From: Ferrimonas futtsuensis DSM 18154
Lineage (GTDB): Bacteria; Pseudomonadota; Gammaproteobacteria; Enterobacterales; Shewanellaceae
Reading direction: 5' to 3'
Length of the DNA: 64,000 nt
Assembly: GCF_000422645.1 (NCBI RefSeq)
Contig: NZ_AUGL01000001.1
Span: 124,001 to 188,000, forward strand
The notes beneath the pieces were generated by a model, which had not been told where the DNA came from, ran no database searches, and worked only from the letters and a program-made list of their open reading frames with translations. Each line of letters starts with the position of its first letter. The stretch's first letter is position 1. Positions 39,858-49,797 of this stretch are shown piece after piece. The position numbers were made by a program, and so were the translations under genes.

Positions 39858-41488
39858 GCTGGGGCGCCATCAAGCGGGCCTATCAGGTGGCCCGCACCTT
39901 CCGCCAGTACCGCCTGATAGAACTGCTGCCGGAGCAGCGTCGTCCCCTGCCCCTGAAGCTGATGGACGCGAGCCTGTTCTGGGTCGGGCGCAAGTCCCTG
40001 GATGCCCACCCCTCGGTACGGGTGCGGCTGGCCCTTCAGAGCCTGGGGCCGGTATTCATCAAGTTCGGCCAGATGCTGTCCACCCGACGCGACCTGCTGC
40101 CGGATCTGTTCGCCGATGCCCTGGCCCAACTTCAGGACCAGGTCCCCCCCTTCGACGGCGAGCTGGCCAAGGCGGAGATCGAGTCTGCCCTTGGGCATGA
40201 GATCTCTACCCTGTTCGATCACTTCGACATCACCCCTCTGGCCTCCGCCTCGGTGGCCCAGGTGCACACCGCCACCCTGCGCAGTACCGGAGATGAGGTG
40301 ATTCTCAAGGTGGTGCGCCCGGACATCGAAGCGGTGATCCTGGCAGACCTGACCCTGATGGAGACGGGTGCCCGGCTGGTTAACAACACCCGTAAAGGAA
40401 AGCCTCTGCGCGCCATAGAGGTGGTGGAAGACTACCGCAAGACCATACTGGCGGAGCTGGATCTGGTGCAGGAAGCCAGCAACGCCCGCCGTCTGCGGGA
40501 CAACTTTGCCGGCTCCCCCGCCCTCTACATTCCCCGGGTCTATCCGGAGCTGTGTCGACGCAAGCTGCTGGTGATGGAACGGATTCATGGCATCCCGGTG
40601 ACCGACATCGAGGCCCTCAAGGCTCAGGGCACCAATATGAAACTGCTGGCGGAGCGTGGGGTCGAGGTGTTCTTCACCCAGGTGTTCCGGGACAACTTCT
40701 TCCACGCCGACATGCACCCGGGCAACATCTTCGTCAGCCGCGAGCACCCGGATGACCCGATGTACATCGGCATCGACTGCGGCATCGTCGGCAGTCTCAC
40801 CGAAAACGACAAGCGTTACCTGGCGGATGTGTTCCTGGCCTTCTTCAATCAGGACTACTCACGCCTGTCCCAGGTCTACATCGACTCCGGCTGGATCAGC
40901 GCCGACACCAATCCGGTGGAGTTTGAAAAGGCGCTGCGTAAGGTGCTTGAGCCTCTCGAGAACAAACCGCTGTCACAGATCAGCTTCGGCCACCTGCTGG
41001 TGGAGCTGTTCCGCTGTGCCCGTGAATTTGAGATGGAGGTGCAGCCTCAGCTGGTGCTGCTGGAGAAGACGCTGCTCTACATCGAGGGGCTGGGACGTCA
41101 GCTCTACCCTCAGCTGGATCTGTGGCAAACCGCCAAGCCCTTCCTCGAACAATGGATGGCGGAACAGCTGGGGCCATCGGCCCAAATGAAGCGGGTAAAA
41201 GAGGCCCTGCCCTTCTGGCTGGAGAAGCTTCCGGAGATGCCGGATCTCATCCACGACAATTTACAGTTGAGCAAGGCGCTATTGCGACATCCGCAAGGTT
41301 TGATGGAGCGCTACATAAATCAGCGTCGAACAATTCACAATAGTCACTACTTCCTCATTATTGGCTCGGTTTTGTTGATCTCGGGCACACTATTGATAGG
41401 GAAATTCAGTACAATCTGGCCTTCTATAACCCTTGCCCTGACCGGGCTGGCCTGTTGGGCCAAAGGGTGGCGACTTAACAACCAGTGA
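39854..41488 (+). CDS. ubiB: Ubiquinone biosynthesis regulatory protein UbiB (ADCK-like ATPase)
   Basis: 544 residues. Atypical protein-kinase-like core: [23 protein letters not shown] (KxGQ motif), [15 protein letters not shown] (Ala-rich loop), [13 protein letters not shown] and [10 protein letters not shown]. Two C-terminal membrane helices end in [20 protein letters not shown]. Works with the Ubi complex to extract coenzyme Q intermediates from membrane. Coupled to ubiJ. Confidence 0.96.
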   Translation: MSWGAIKRAYQVARTFRQYRLIELLPEQRRPLPLKLMDASLFWVGRKSLDAHPSVRVRLALQSLGPVFIKFGQMLSTRRDLLPDLFADALAQLQDQVPPFDGELAKAEIESALGHEISTLFDHFDITPLASASVAQVHTATLRSTGDEVILKVVRPDIEAVILADLTLMETGARLVNNTRKGKPLRAIEVVEDYRKTILAELDLVQEASNARRLRDNFAGSPALYIPRVYPELCRRKLLVMERIHGIPVTDIEALKAQGTNMKLLAERGVEVFFTQVFRDNFFHADMHPGNIFVSREHPDDPMYIGIDCGIVGSLTENDKRYLADVFLAFFNQDYSRLSQVYIDSGWISADTNPVEFEKALRKVLEPLENKPLSQISFGHLLVELFRCAREFEMEVQPQLVLLEKTLLYIEGLGRQLYPQLDLWQTAKPFLEQWMAEQLGPSAQMKRVKEALPFWLEKLPEMPDLIHDNLQLSKALLRHPQGLMERYINQRRTIHNSHYFLIIGSVLLISGTLLIGKFSTIWPSITLALTGLACWAKGWRLNNQ

Positions 41489-41553
41489 AAATGTCGCCGA
41501 TACTTGTTACATTGAACATCGTTTATTGACCTGTAAAAAACCCCGGAGACAAC

Positions 41554-41781
41554 ATGGGCGGCATCAGCATTTGGCAACTTCTTATCATCGCACTCATCGT
41601 GGTACTGCTGTTCGGTACCAAGAAGCTGCGCGGCATGGGCTCTGATCTGGGCGGCGCTGTAAAGGGCTTCAAGAAAGCCATGGGCGACGAAGACAAGGGC
41701 GCGGCAGAAAAGAAAGCGATCGAAGAGAGCAAAGCAGAGGACAACACCACTGCCGAGCAGAAAAACAAAGAACAGGCCTAA
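41554..41781 (+). CDS. tatA: Sec-independent translocase subunit TatA
   Basis: 75 residues: [21 protein letters not shown] transmembrane helix, hinge [24 protein letters not shown] amphipathic helix, acidic/Gln-rich tail. It forms the variable pore of the twin-arginine translocase. GGAG site. First of tatABC. A Tat substrate, the NrfC-like protein at 59242, is in this window. Confidence 0.95.
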   Translation: MGGISIWQLLIIALIVVLLFGTKKLRGMGSDLGGAVKGFKKAMGDEDKGAAEKKAIEESKAEDNTTAEQKNKEQA

Positions 41782-41787
41782 ACCACT

Positions 41788-42180
41788 ATGATCGACGGTA
41801 TCGGCCTGTTTGAACTGGTCCTGATTGCCGTTCTGGGCTTGGTGGTTCTGGGGCCCGAACGTCTGCCAGTGGCGGTGCGCAGCATCAGCCGCTGGGTCAG
41901 CACCATCAAGCGCATGGCCAACTCGGTGAAGGATGAGCTCGAGCAAGAGCTGAAGATCGAGCAGCTGCAGTCGGATCTGAAGAAGGCGGAGTCCAAAGGG
42001 CTCGAGTCTCTGGATCCCGGCCTGAAACAGTCTATCGAGGAGCTTCGTTCCGCCGCGCAATCGGTGAACCGCCCCTACCAGACAGACGAAGGCAAGCCCG
42101 ACGCATCCACCCCCACTGTCTCGCCACAACCCGAGATCAGCGAAAAGAAAGCCGCTGAACCGGGTAAAACCGCAGAGTAA
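41788..42180 (+). CDS. tatB: Sec-independent translocase subunit TatB
   Basis: 130 residues. [33 protein letters not shown] is typical of TatB, with the Glu in FEL conserved; amphipathic helix and Pro/Lys-rich tail. Forms the substrate receptor with TatC. Six bases after tatA. Confidence 0.95.
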   Translation: MIDGIGLFELVLIAVLGLVVLGPERLPVAVRSISRWVSTIKRMANSVKDELEQELKIEQLQSDLKKAESKGLESLDPGLKQSIEELRSAAQSVNRPYQTDEGKPDASTPTVSPQPEISEKKAAEPGKTAE

Positions 42181-42182
42181 GT

Positions 42183-42935
42183 ATGTCCGAGCAGCAACCC
42201 CTAATCAGTCATCTGCTCGAGCTGAGAAACCGCCTGTTGCACGCAATAGGCGGCATCCTGCTCGTGTTCGCCAGCCTCGCCTACTGGGCCAACGACATCT
42301 ACAACTTCTTGTCGCTGCCCCTGTTGGAGGTGATGCCGGAGAACGCCTCCATGATCGCAACGGACGTGGCGTCCCCCTTCTTCGCCCCGTTCAAGCTGAC
42401 CATGTTTGTGGCGCTGTTCATCGCCATGCCCTACGTGTTGTATCAGGTGTGGGCCTTTGTCGCCCCGGGTCTGTACAAGCATGAGAAGAAGCTGGTCTTC
42501 CCTCTGCTGTTCAGCAGCTCCATCCTGTTCTACGGCGGCATCGCATTTGCCTACTTCATCGTGTTCCCCGTGGTGTTCGGCTTCTTCACCAGCGTTGCTC
42601 CGGAAGGAGTGCAGGTGGCCACGGACATCAACAGCTACCTGAGCTTCGTCCTCAAGCTGTTCTTTGCCTTCGGCCTCGCCTTCGAAATTCCGGTGGCGGT
42701 GATCCTGATGGTGTGGACCGGCATGACCACCCCGGACGACCTCAAGAAAAATCGCCCCTATATTGTTGTCGGCGCCTTCGTTGTTGGTATGCTGTTAACG
42801 CCGCCGGACATCATCTCTCAAACCATGCTGGCCCTGCCCATGCTGTTGCTGTTTGAGGGTGGCGTGTTCTTCTCCCGTCTCTACCAACCCAAGGACGATG
42901 AAGAAGACGTTCAAGAGGAGCCTACCGAAGAGTAG
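42183..42935 (+). CDS. tatC: Sec-independent translocase subunit TatC
   Basis: 250 residues with six transmembrane helices. Starts with [17 protein letters not shown], whose cytoplasmic Glu/Arg bind the twin-arginine motif; [34 protein letters not shown] and [22 protein letters not shown] are the hallmarks. Immediately after tatB. Confidence 0.97.
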   Translation: MSEQQPLISHLLELRNRLLHAIGGILLVFASLAYWANDIYNFLSLPLLEVMPENASMIATDVASPFFAPFKLTMFVALFIAMPYVLYQVWAFVAPGLYKHEKKLVFPLLFSSSILFYGGIAFAYFIVFPVVFGFFTSVAPEGVQVATDINSYLSFVLKLFFAFGLAFEIPVAVILMVWTGMTTPDDLKKNRPYIVVGAFVVGMLLTPPDIISQTMLALPMLLLFEGGVFFSRLYQPKDDEEDVQEEPTEE

Positions 42936-42975
42936 CCCAGTCACGGCGGTCCTTACGTTTAATCAAGGACCAGTT

Positions 42976-43488
42976 ATGCTAAAGACCGCCGTATTCTCCC
43001 TGTTGCTAGCCCCAGCAACTGTCTCCGCCGCCGATGCGGCCTGCCACGCCATCCAAGACCAGATCCAACGCCTGGCCTGCTATGACAAGGCCGCCGAGGC
43101 CGTGGTCAACTGCGCCAGCCAGACAGACAAACTGGACCGCCTGGTGTGTTTCGACCAACTGGGTAAGCCCGTCCGGGCCGGCACCCCCACCAAGCCAGCC
43201 GCCCCCCAGGCCGCGTCGCCTGACGCGACCGACGAGCGCTTTGGTCTGAGCGATAAGCGCCCCGAAGAGCCGGAGGCGATCGAAGCCGCCGTCAGCAAGC
43301 TGCAGCAGGATCCGTACGGCAAGTTCATCGTTACCCTGGACAACGGCCAGGTGTGGAAGCAGATCGACTCCAAGCGCTTCCGCCTGAAGAAAGACAAACC
43401 GATCACCATCAAGAAGGCTTCGCTTGGTTCCTTTATGCTCAGCCAGGAGGGCAGCAGCAAGAGCGCCCGGGTGAAACGCCTGCAATGA
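42976..43488 (+). CDS. Exported protein with Cys-pair repeats, unknown function
   Basis: 170 residues from ATG 42976 (AAGGA upstream), which opens a signal peptide (LKTAVFSLLLAPATVSA); the upstream 41 codons overlap tatC. Two similar Cys motifs, CHAIQDQIQRLACYD and CASQTDKLDRLVCFDQLG, each resembling the repeats seen in T6SS-associated VasI-like and other small periplasmic proteins. The C-terminal half (FIVTLDNGQVWKQIDS, KRFRLKKDKPITIKKASLGSFML) is typical of a small beta domain found in hypotheticals next to tatD. Function unknown; overlaps tatD start by four bases. Confidence 0.75.
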   Translation: MLKTAVFSLLLAPATVSAADAACHAIQDQIQRLACYDKAAEAVVNCASQTDKLDRLVCFDQLGKPVRAGTPTKPAAPQAASPDATDERFGLSDKRPEEPEAIEAAVSKLQQDPYGKFIVTLDNGQVWKQIDSKRFRLKKDKPITIKKASLGSFMLSQEGSSKSARVKRLQ

Positions 43489-44261
43489 TCGACATCGCCG
43501 TCAATCTGACCTCCAGCCAGTTCAGGGACGACCTTGAACTGGTGTTGGCCCGGGCCCGGGACGCCGGGGTGGACACCCTGATCGGCCTGGCCAGTGACCT
43601 GGAGGAGGCGCAACGGCTCCAGTCGCTGGCCGACCACTACCCAGGCATCGCCATCACCGCCGGCATCCATCCCCACTACGCCAGCCGCTTCGACGCCACC
43701 AGCCTGCCGCAGATCGAGGCGCTGTGCCGCCACCCCAAGGTGGTTGCCGTCGGGGAGTGTGGGCTGGACTTCAACCGGGACTTCTCCCCCAGGGCAGACC
43801 AACGTCGCGCCTTCGAGGCCCAACTGAGGCTAGCCTGCGACCTGGGCAAACCGGCACTGATGCACTGCCGGGATGCCGGAGACGAGTTTACCGCCATGGT
43901 CGGTGAAGTACGGGGGGACCTCAGCGGCGGTGTCTTGCACTGCTTCACCGGCAACGAACAGGAACTGCAGCAGGCCCTGGAACTGGATCTCTACATCGGC
44001 ATCACCGGCTGGGTCTGTGACGAGCGCCGGGGCGCTGAGCTGGCCAGACTGGTGCCACAGATCCCGGATGATCGGCTGCTGCTGGAGACCGACTCCCCCT
44101 ACCTGATCCCCAGGGATATCCGTCCCAAACCCAAGACCCGGCGCAATGAACCGAGATGGCTGCCGCACATTGCCAATAAAGTGGCCGAGCTGCGCAACCA
44201 AAGTGTGGATACGCTGTCCCAACACTGTCTACAGAATGCCAAGCGCCTGTTTCAAGTGTGA
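43485..44261 (+). CDS. tatD: TatD-family metal-dependent deoxyribonuclease
   Basis: 258 residues from ATG 43485 (overlapping the previous TGA), giving MIDIAVNLTSSQFRDDLELVLA. TIM-barrel metal ligands in ITAGIHPHYAS, VGECGLDFNRD, ALMHCRDA and LLLETDSPYLIP. A 3'-5' exonuclease on ssDNA/RNA; not needed for Tat transport despite the name. Last gene of the cluster. Confidence 0.93.
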   Translation: MIDIAVNLTSSQFRDDLELVLARARDAGVDTLIGLASDLEEAQRLQSLADHYPGIAITAGIHPHYASRFDATSLPQIEALCRHPKVVAVGECGLDFNRDFSPRADQRRAFEAQLRLACDLGKPALMHCRDAGDEFTAMVGEVRGDLSGGVLHCFTGNEQELQQALELDLYIGITGWVCDERRGAELARLVPQIPDDRLLLETDSPYLIPRDIRPKPKTRRNEPRWLPHIANKVAELRNQSVDTLSQHCLQNAKRLFQV

Positions 44262-44338
44262 TTAAGCTCCTGCCTTAAGGAGTAGAGTTTGCTAATATTG
44301 ACGCCGTCATATCGGCTTTGACCCCCGTCACACTGTGA

Positions 44339-45385
<1,047 letters not shown>

Positions 45386-45406
45386 GGCTGACGGCCTGAC
45401 CGCATC

Positions 45407-45431
45407 AAGGGGAGCTTCGGCTCCCCTTTTT
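45407..45431 (+). terminator. Terminator of hemB
   Basis: AAGGGGAGC-TTCG-GCTCCCCTT stem with UUCG tetraloop and T-run. Confidence 0.95.
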
Positions 45432-45549
45432 CATTGGCTCGCTTCCGGTCGGTTTTCACCGATCCCGGTCACGTTTCCACAATTCTGGAAGAACATAGCC
45501 GGCAATTCTGAGTCAGACTGAACAGCAGGATAGAGAGAATGAGAGCACC

Positions 45550-46089
45550 ATGAAAAAGACAACTTTGCTGGCTATGATGCTGGCCCCCGCTTTGATGAGT
45601 ACCTCCGCTGTGGCAAACTCCGGCTGTGGTTTCGAAGAGGGCCAGAAAGGTCCCTTCGCCACCTGCACCCAAGAGGAGAAACAGGAGGTGATTTTGACCG
45701 GTGAACTGGCCATGGCCGATATTATGGAAGCGATCCCCGGCTACGGAGAGAACTTCGACAGCTACGCACCCGACGCCAGCTGGGTGGATGCCCTGAAAAC
45801 GGTGGACACCCCCACCGAAATTGTGGTGATCATCGGCACCTGGTGCCCCGATTGCCACCGCGAAACCCCACGCTTCGCCAAGCTGATGGAGCTGGTGAAC
45901 AACGACAAACTGTCGGTTCGCTACATCGGTGTCGACCGCCAGAAGTCGGACCCACAGAACCTGGCCGCCGCCTACGAGTTCAAACGCATCCCCACCTTTA
46001 TGGTGACCCAGGATGGCAAGGAGATCGGCCGCATCGTCGAGACCCCTGAGCACTCCCTGGAGCAGGATCTGGCCAAGATCCTCAAATAG
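45550..46089 (+). CDS. Periplasmic thioredoxin-like protein with CPDC site
   Basis: 179 residues with a signal peptide (MKKTTLLAMMLAPALMSTSAVA). Two Cys (SGC, ATC) precede a thioredoxin fold: TWCPDCHRETPRFAKL is the redox site, YIGVDRQKSDPQ and the cis-Pro RIPTFMVTQDGKEIGRIVE follow. Likely a thiol-disulfide protein in the periplasm, related to thioredoxin-family proteins annotated in Shewanella. Could help cytochrome c maturation; no ccm gene is adjacent. Monocistronic. Confidence 0.85.
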   Translation: MKKTTLLAMMLAPALMSTSAVANSGCGFEEGQKGPFATCTQEEKQEVILTGELAMADIMEAIPGYGENFDSYAPDASWVDALKTVDTPTEIVVIIGTWCPDCHRETPRFAKLMELVNNDKLSVRYIGVDRQKSDPQNLAAAYEFKRIPTFMVTQDGKEIGRIVETPEHSLEQDLAKILK

Positions 46090-46097
46090 CCCCCCTC

Positions 46098-46126
46098 AGG
46101 CCGAATCAGCTCAACTGGTTCGGCCT
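46098..46126 (+). terminator. Probable terminator of the thioredoxin-like gene
   Basis: AGGCCGAA / TTCGGCCT stem with inner CAG/CTG pairs; the tail is CTTAG, weak in U. Confidence 0.5.
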
Positions 46127-46152
46127 CTTAGCCCCACTTCAATGCATTGATT

Positions 46153-46171
46153 TGTAAAGATAATATTTACA
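46153..46171. promoter_or_regulatory. Palindromic operator-like site upstream of the riboswitch
   Basis: TGTAAA-GATAATA-TTTACA is a perfect palindrome with a 7-base spacer, about 110 bases before the riboswitch. The half-sites equal those of TyrR boxes but with N7 instead of N6. It may control transcription of the riboswitch-lipoprotein unit. Confidence 0.35.
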
Positions 46172-46283
46172 GGCGCTCGTCACTTAATCTCAGCATCAAG
46201 TACACCCGCTGACACCCTCACTCCACCATGCTCTAATGGACCCGACCCAAGATAAAACCGAGCCTTGGGTTCGATTTTCGTTA

Positions 46284-46364
46284 CGCTGACAATGGCAAAC
46301 CAACCGCGAGGTTGGGACGCAAAGCTTCCGGTCTCGCCCAAGCGAGATAGCGGGGTTTCCAGCG
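46284..46364 (+). ncRNA. c-di-GMP-I (GEMM-I) riboswitch aptamer
   Basis: Contains the conserved core GGCAAACC, a GCGA tetraloop hairpin (AACC-GCGA-GGTT), the hallmark GGGACGCAAAGC at 46313-46324, CCGG, a second hairpin TCTCGC-CCAA-GCGAGA and the closing TAGCGGGGTTTCC. Order and spacing match the Vibrio Vc2 c-di-GMP riboswitch. It precedes the large lipoprotein gene (start 46447); downstream sequence has a GC-rich stretch and U-run (46365-46385) and then GGGGCTCC, which could form an expression platform, but I cannot tell whether ligand turns the gene on or off. Confidence 0.93.
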
Positions 46365-46446
46365 GAGGGCCCCCTGTTTGTTTTTGGGGCTCCATACAGC
46401 CAAAGACAGCGTTTGGATAGGATCAACCATTGGAGATGGTAGATTT

Positions 46447-49092
46447 ATGCAGTTCAAGCGCCACCTTATCGCCCTGTCGCTGACAGCGGCCCTGACCCAA
46501 CTCACCGCCTGCGGCGGCGGCTCCTCTGACTCCGCCCCGGCCCCTCAACCCGAACCCCAGCCAGGCCAGAGCCTCTCCGGTGCCACCGCCGATGGCTATC
46601 TGGTCAACGCCCAGGTGTGTCTGGACCTCAACCGCAACGGCGAATGCGATGCCGACGAGCCCAGCACCCTGACCCAGGCCGGAGGCCAGTACAGTTTCGA
46701 GAATCTGGATGCGGACCTGGATCTCAGCCAGGTGCAGATGCTGGTGAAGGTGATCGCCGGCCAGACCGAGGATGAAGACAACCCAGGCGAGGTCCTTACC
46801 CAGGGCTACACCATGACGGCACCGGCCGGTGTGGTGGAGTTTGTCAGCCCGCTGACCACCCTGCTCGCCTCCGAGATGGACAGAGCCGGTGTGGACCAGG
46901 AGACCGCAGCAGCAGCCCTGGAACAGACCCTGGGCATACTGGGTTCAGATCTGAGCCTGGTGGAAGATTACATCGCCGGCAAGCAGCAACAGGCCAATGG
47001 CGACGGCTACAAACGACTGCACCGGGTCGCCCAGGTGGTCGCCCGGGTCACTGCCAAGGCGAAGCACGCCGTCGAACAGAATGGCGGCACCGGCGGTGAT
47101 GCCGAAGACAACGAGGTGGCGGATGCCATCGCCGAGACCCTCACCGAAAACCTGGAGCGCCTGGTGAACCGGGTCGATGAAGCCGAGGCCAATGGCCAGG
47201 AACCCGACGCCGACACCATCGCCGACGAAGTTGCCGGCGAACTGCCCCTGGATCCTGACGAGGTTCAGGACAGGGTGGAGCGCAAGCGTGAGCGCGGCGA
47301 CCTCGAAGAGGCCAGTCTGCTGACCCTGCTCGAATCTGACGGTGGCATGTTCGAACTGGATGGTCACTCCGAGGTGTTCTTCGACGCCAGCACCAACCAG
47401 TGCATCAAGGAGCGGGAGCTGGGCTACCAGCAGATCCAGAAAGTGGAGTCACTGATCACCTTCAATCGCTTCCGTTACGATGGCCCCGATGCCGGCTTTG
47501 TCGAGGTGACCGAAGAGGAAGAGCGCGACATGCTGGTGTGGAAAGGGGACGCCTGGGCAGAGATGAGCGACCAGGTGGAGGTGGTCTCCCAGGAGGAGGA
47601 TGGCTCCGTCATCGTCAGTTCCGATATGGATGGTCGCCAGCAGGTCTGGTCTCAGCAGTTGGATCTTGCCGACCTGAAGCTGAAGCGCTACGCCCAGGGC
47701 GAGCATGAGTGGAAGACACAATTCAGTGGTGATCAGCTGTTCCCTGAGGGCGCCAGTGGTTACCAGATGACCTTCAAACAACTCGACAGTCGTGCCATGC
47801 TGCCCTACCGGGCGCAGTGTGACGCCACAGTTCAGTGGTGCAACCAGGTGGTTCTGCCAACCGGTCCGGTCCAGACCCTGGCCGAACTGATGAACGATGC
47901 CAATAGCGCAGAGCCGAAGATGGTCTACATCGGCGGTGACCATGACACCAGCCTGGCGGTTGCCCTCTATGGCGCCATTGAGGAAAGCCAGGGTAAGGTG
48001 CAGCTGTATGTGGTTGAGCATCGCGAATGTGATGACAGCGGCTGCGGAGCGCCAGAACTGAAGGAAAACGCCGACGCCAGCTGGAGCAAAACCCCCATGG
48101 GTCTGGTACTGAACCTGCCTGAGTGGGGCCACTCCTTCACCCATCGCCGCCGCGCGCAACCCCTGCTGACCGAGTACGAGGGCGCCGTGCGCCACGGCTT
48201 TGTTCTCGGAGAGGGCCTGACCCGCAGCGATCAATGGGGCTTCAACCAGGTGGCCATGGACGCCTTCCTGGCCAACCTCGGCACTCCGGAACTGCGCGAA
48301 GTGGAAGATGCCGAAGAGTGTGGCTTCCAGCCTGACGACGGTCAGGAGCCGGATGACGGCATTGAGCCCGGTGAAGATCCTACCACCCCTGAACTGGTGG
48401 CCGATGAGACCGCCATGGCAGCCCTTGCCGGCAATCGCTATCTGGCCAAGGACACCGACTTCGAGGCTCTGATTCACTTTATGCCACAGGGGCGTGTCCA
48501 GGTATGGCTGGAGGAGATGGACTCCACCGGTGAGAACACCGACATTCTGACCGGCAGTTGGCTCATCGACGCTCAACACCAGCTGCTGATGCAGTTTGGC
48601 GAAAATGACTGGGTACTGATTCAGCTGCCTGCGGAGGGCCTGGGCGGCGACGTGATGAAGGTGAGCGAAAAGGACGAGGGCCAGGTCCGCGAATACAGCA
48701 TGAGCCTGGTGCGTCCGTTCTCTCTGGAGGGACTGGAAGCGCCTCTGGACCTGAGGCTGTCGGCCACAGGCGAGGACAGCTGTGTACTGGATCTGCACCT
48801 CAATGGTGTGGCTACCGACCAGCAGGGTTTTGGCTGGGTCGATCTGACCCAATGCCCGGACGAGGATCCCAGCGCCCCCACCGCCTTCGAGATGGTGTGG
48901 TACCTGACCGACTCCGGTCTGGAGCTGAGTCCCATTGGTCCCAATGGCGAAGCCTCACCGCAACGCCACCATCTCTACTGGTTTGGCAGTGAAGGGACCG
49001 AGCGGGTTCTGACCCGAAGCTTTGCCGTTGCCGAAGATGGCACCGCCGAGTTGGAGTCTCTGGACAGCTTCCTGTTTACCCCGATTCGCTAA
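46447..49092 (+). CDS. Large acidic surface lipoprotein under c-di-GMP riboswitch control
   Basis: 881 residues from ATG 46447 (GGAGATGG upstream). Signal peptide with lipobox LTAC at residues 18-21, then CGGGSSDSAPAPQPEPQPG linker. The first domain has NAQVCLDLNRNGECDADEPSTLTQAGGQYSF, a calcium-type Asp-rich loop in a carboxypeptidase-regulatory-like fold. An acidic helical region rich in Asp/Glu follows, then a long domain I do not recognise with scattered Cys (CDATVQWCNQ, CDDSGCG). Probably outer-membrane anchored. Placement behind a c-di-GMP riboswitch suggests a role in biofilm or surface lifestyle. Very acidic, as in secreted marine proteins. Confidence 0.85.
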   Translation: MQFKRHLIALSLTAALTQLTACGGGSSDSAPAPQPEPQPGQSLSGATADGYLVNAQVCLDLNRNGECDADEPSTLTQAGGQYSFENLDADLDLSQVQMLVKVIAGQTEDEDNPGEVLTQGYTMTAPAGVVEFVSPLTTLLASEMDRAGVDQETAAAALEQTLGILGSDLSLVEDYIAGKQQQANGDGYKRLHRVAQVVARVTAKAKHAVEQNGGTGGDAEDNEVADAIAETLTENLERLVNRVDEAEANGQEPDADTIADEVAGELPLDPDEVQDRVERKRERGDLEEASLLTLLESDGGMFELDGHSEVFFDASTNQCIKERELGYQQIQKVESLITFNRFRYDGPDAGFVEVTEEEERDMLVWKGDAWAEMSDQVEVVSQEEDGSVIVSSDMDGRQQVWSQQLDLADLKLKRYAQGEHEWKTQFSGDQLFPEGASGYQMTFKQLDSRAMLPYRAQCDATVQWCNQVVLPTGPVQTLAELMNDANSAEPKMVYIGGDHDTSLAVALYGAIEESQGKVQLYVVEHRECDDSGCGAPELKENADASWSKTPMGLVLNLPEWGHSFTHRRRAQPLLTEYEGAVRHGFVLGEGLTRSDQWGFNQVAMDAFLANLGTPELREVEDAEECGFQPDDGQEPDDGIEPGEDPTTPELVADETAMAALAGNRYLAKDTDFEALIHFMPQGRVQVWLEEMDSTGENTDILTGSWLIDAQHQLLMQFGENDWVLIQLPAEGLGGDVMKVSEKDEGQVREYSMSLVRPFSLEGLEAPLDLRLSATGEDSCVLDLHLNGVATDQQGFGWVDLTQCPDEDPSAPTAFEMVWYLTDSGLELSPIGPNGEASPQRHHLYWFGSEGTERVLTRSFAVAEDGTAELESLDSFLFTPIR

Positions 49093-49104
49093 CTCCCTCA
49101 CCAA

Positions 49105-49124
49105 GGGGCGGCCTGAGCCGCCCC
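49105..49124 (+). terminator. Hairpin after the lipoprotein gene
   Basis: GGGGCGGC-CTGA-GCCGCCCC, 12 bases past the stop; only TGTCTC follows, so termination may need Rho. Confidence 0.55.
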
Positions 49125-49391
49125 TGTCTCACTCTCTGGCGCAGGCACAACCTCCTTTGGCAGCAGCCCACGGCCAATTGAACCGCCGTTGATGTCAAAC
49201 TGTGTCCAGCTGTAAGCGACCTTAAGCAGCCTGTCAGGCTCCCGGCAGCTAACTCGCTGAAACCCATCGCCCCCGCCCTGAACTCCCCATATGAGCAGTC
49301 TAAGGCGGTTACAACTGTTCATCATCTGCTAACAGCTTTTCCCCGTCACTCTGCCAAGGTGTGGTTAAACCCACCCACAGAAGGACACTGG
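49125..49391. other. Intergenic region before the DUF3718 gene
   Basis: About 270 bases with no gene seen. It should include a promoter; no operator recognised. Confidence 0.4.
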
Positions 49392-49754
49392 ATGATGAAA
49401 GCACTGTTGATGACCGGCCTGCTGGCCCTGGGCGCCCTGGGCACCGCCGTGGCCCAGGAGACTCAATTTATCGCCGCCGATGACAGGGCTGAAACCCGGC
49501 TCTGTTTGACCGCCGTCACCGAGAGCTGGCGCTCGATGGACCGCACTCTGAACCATTCAGGTTACCGCCTGATGCAGGTCTCCCGGGAGCTGAAGTGCAA
49601 CGATATCCCGGTTGCCGTGTTTGCCGCCCAGTACAATGAGGACCCCAGAATGGCCAAGCACCTGGCCAAGTTCAGCCGGGACACCATCAAGCAGGAGGTG
49701 GAGATCACCGACCTGACCGCCATGGCCGGACAGGTCCGGATAGAGGGGCACTAG
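49392..49754 (+). CDS. DUF3718 exported protein
   Basis: 120 residues from ATG 49392, AAGGA upstream. Signal peptide (MKALLMTGLLALGALGTAVA) then QFIAADDRAETRLCLTAV ... SGYRLMQVSRELKCNDIPVAVFAAQYN, with the paired Cys and layout of DUF3718 proteins common in Shewanella and relatives. Function unknown. Monocistronic. Confidence 0.8.
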   Translation: MMKALLMTGLLALGALGTAVAQETQFIAADDRAETRLCLTAVTESWRSMDRTLNHSGYRLMQVSRELKCNDIPVAVFAAQYNEDPRMAKHLAKFSRDTIKQEVEITDLTAMAGQVRIEGH

Positions 49755-49763
49755 CGCCAAAAA

Positions 49764-49783
49764 AGGGAGCCGGCTGGCTCCCT
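49764..49783. terminator. Terminator between the DUF3718 and flavoprotein genes
   Basis: AGGGAGCC-GGCT-GGCTCCCT stem. The minus strand continues TTTTTT, so it is a strong stop for the leftward flavoprotein gene and weaker for the rightward gene. Confidence 0.85.
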
Positions 49784-49797
49784 GTTCAGGTCAGGCT

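Noticed and set aside
46180-46505. Three overlapping minus-strand frames of 71-76 codons
   Set aside because: They lie across the c-di-GMP riboswitch and have no ribosome sites.
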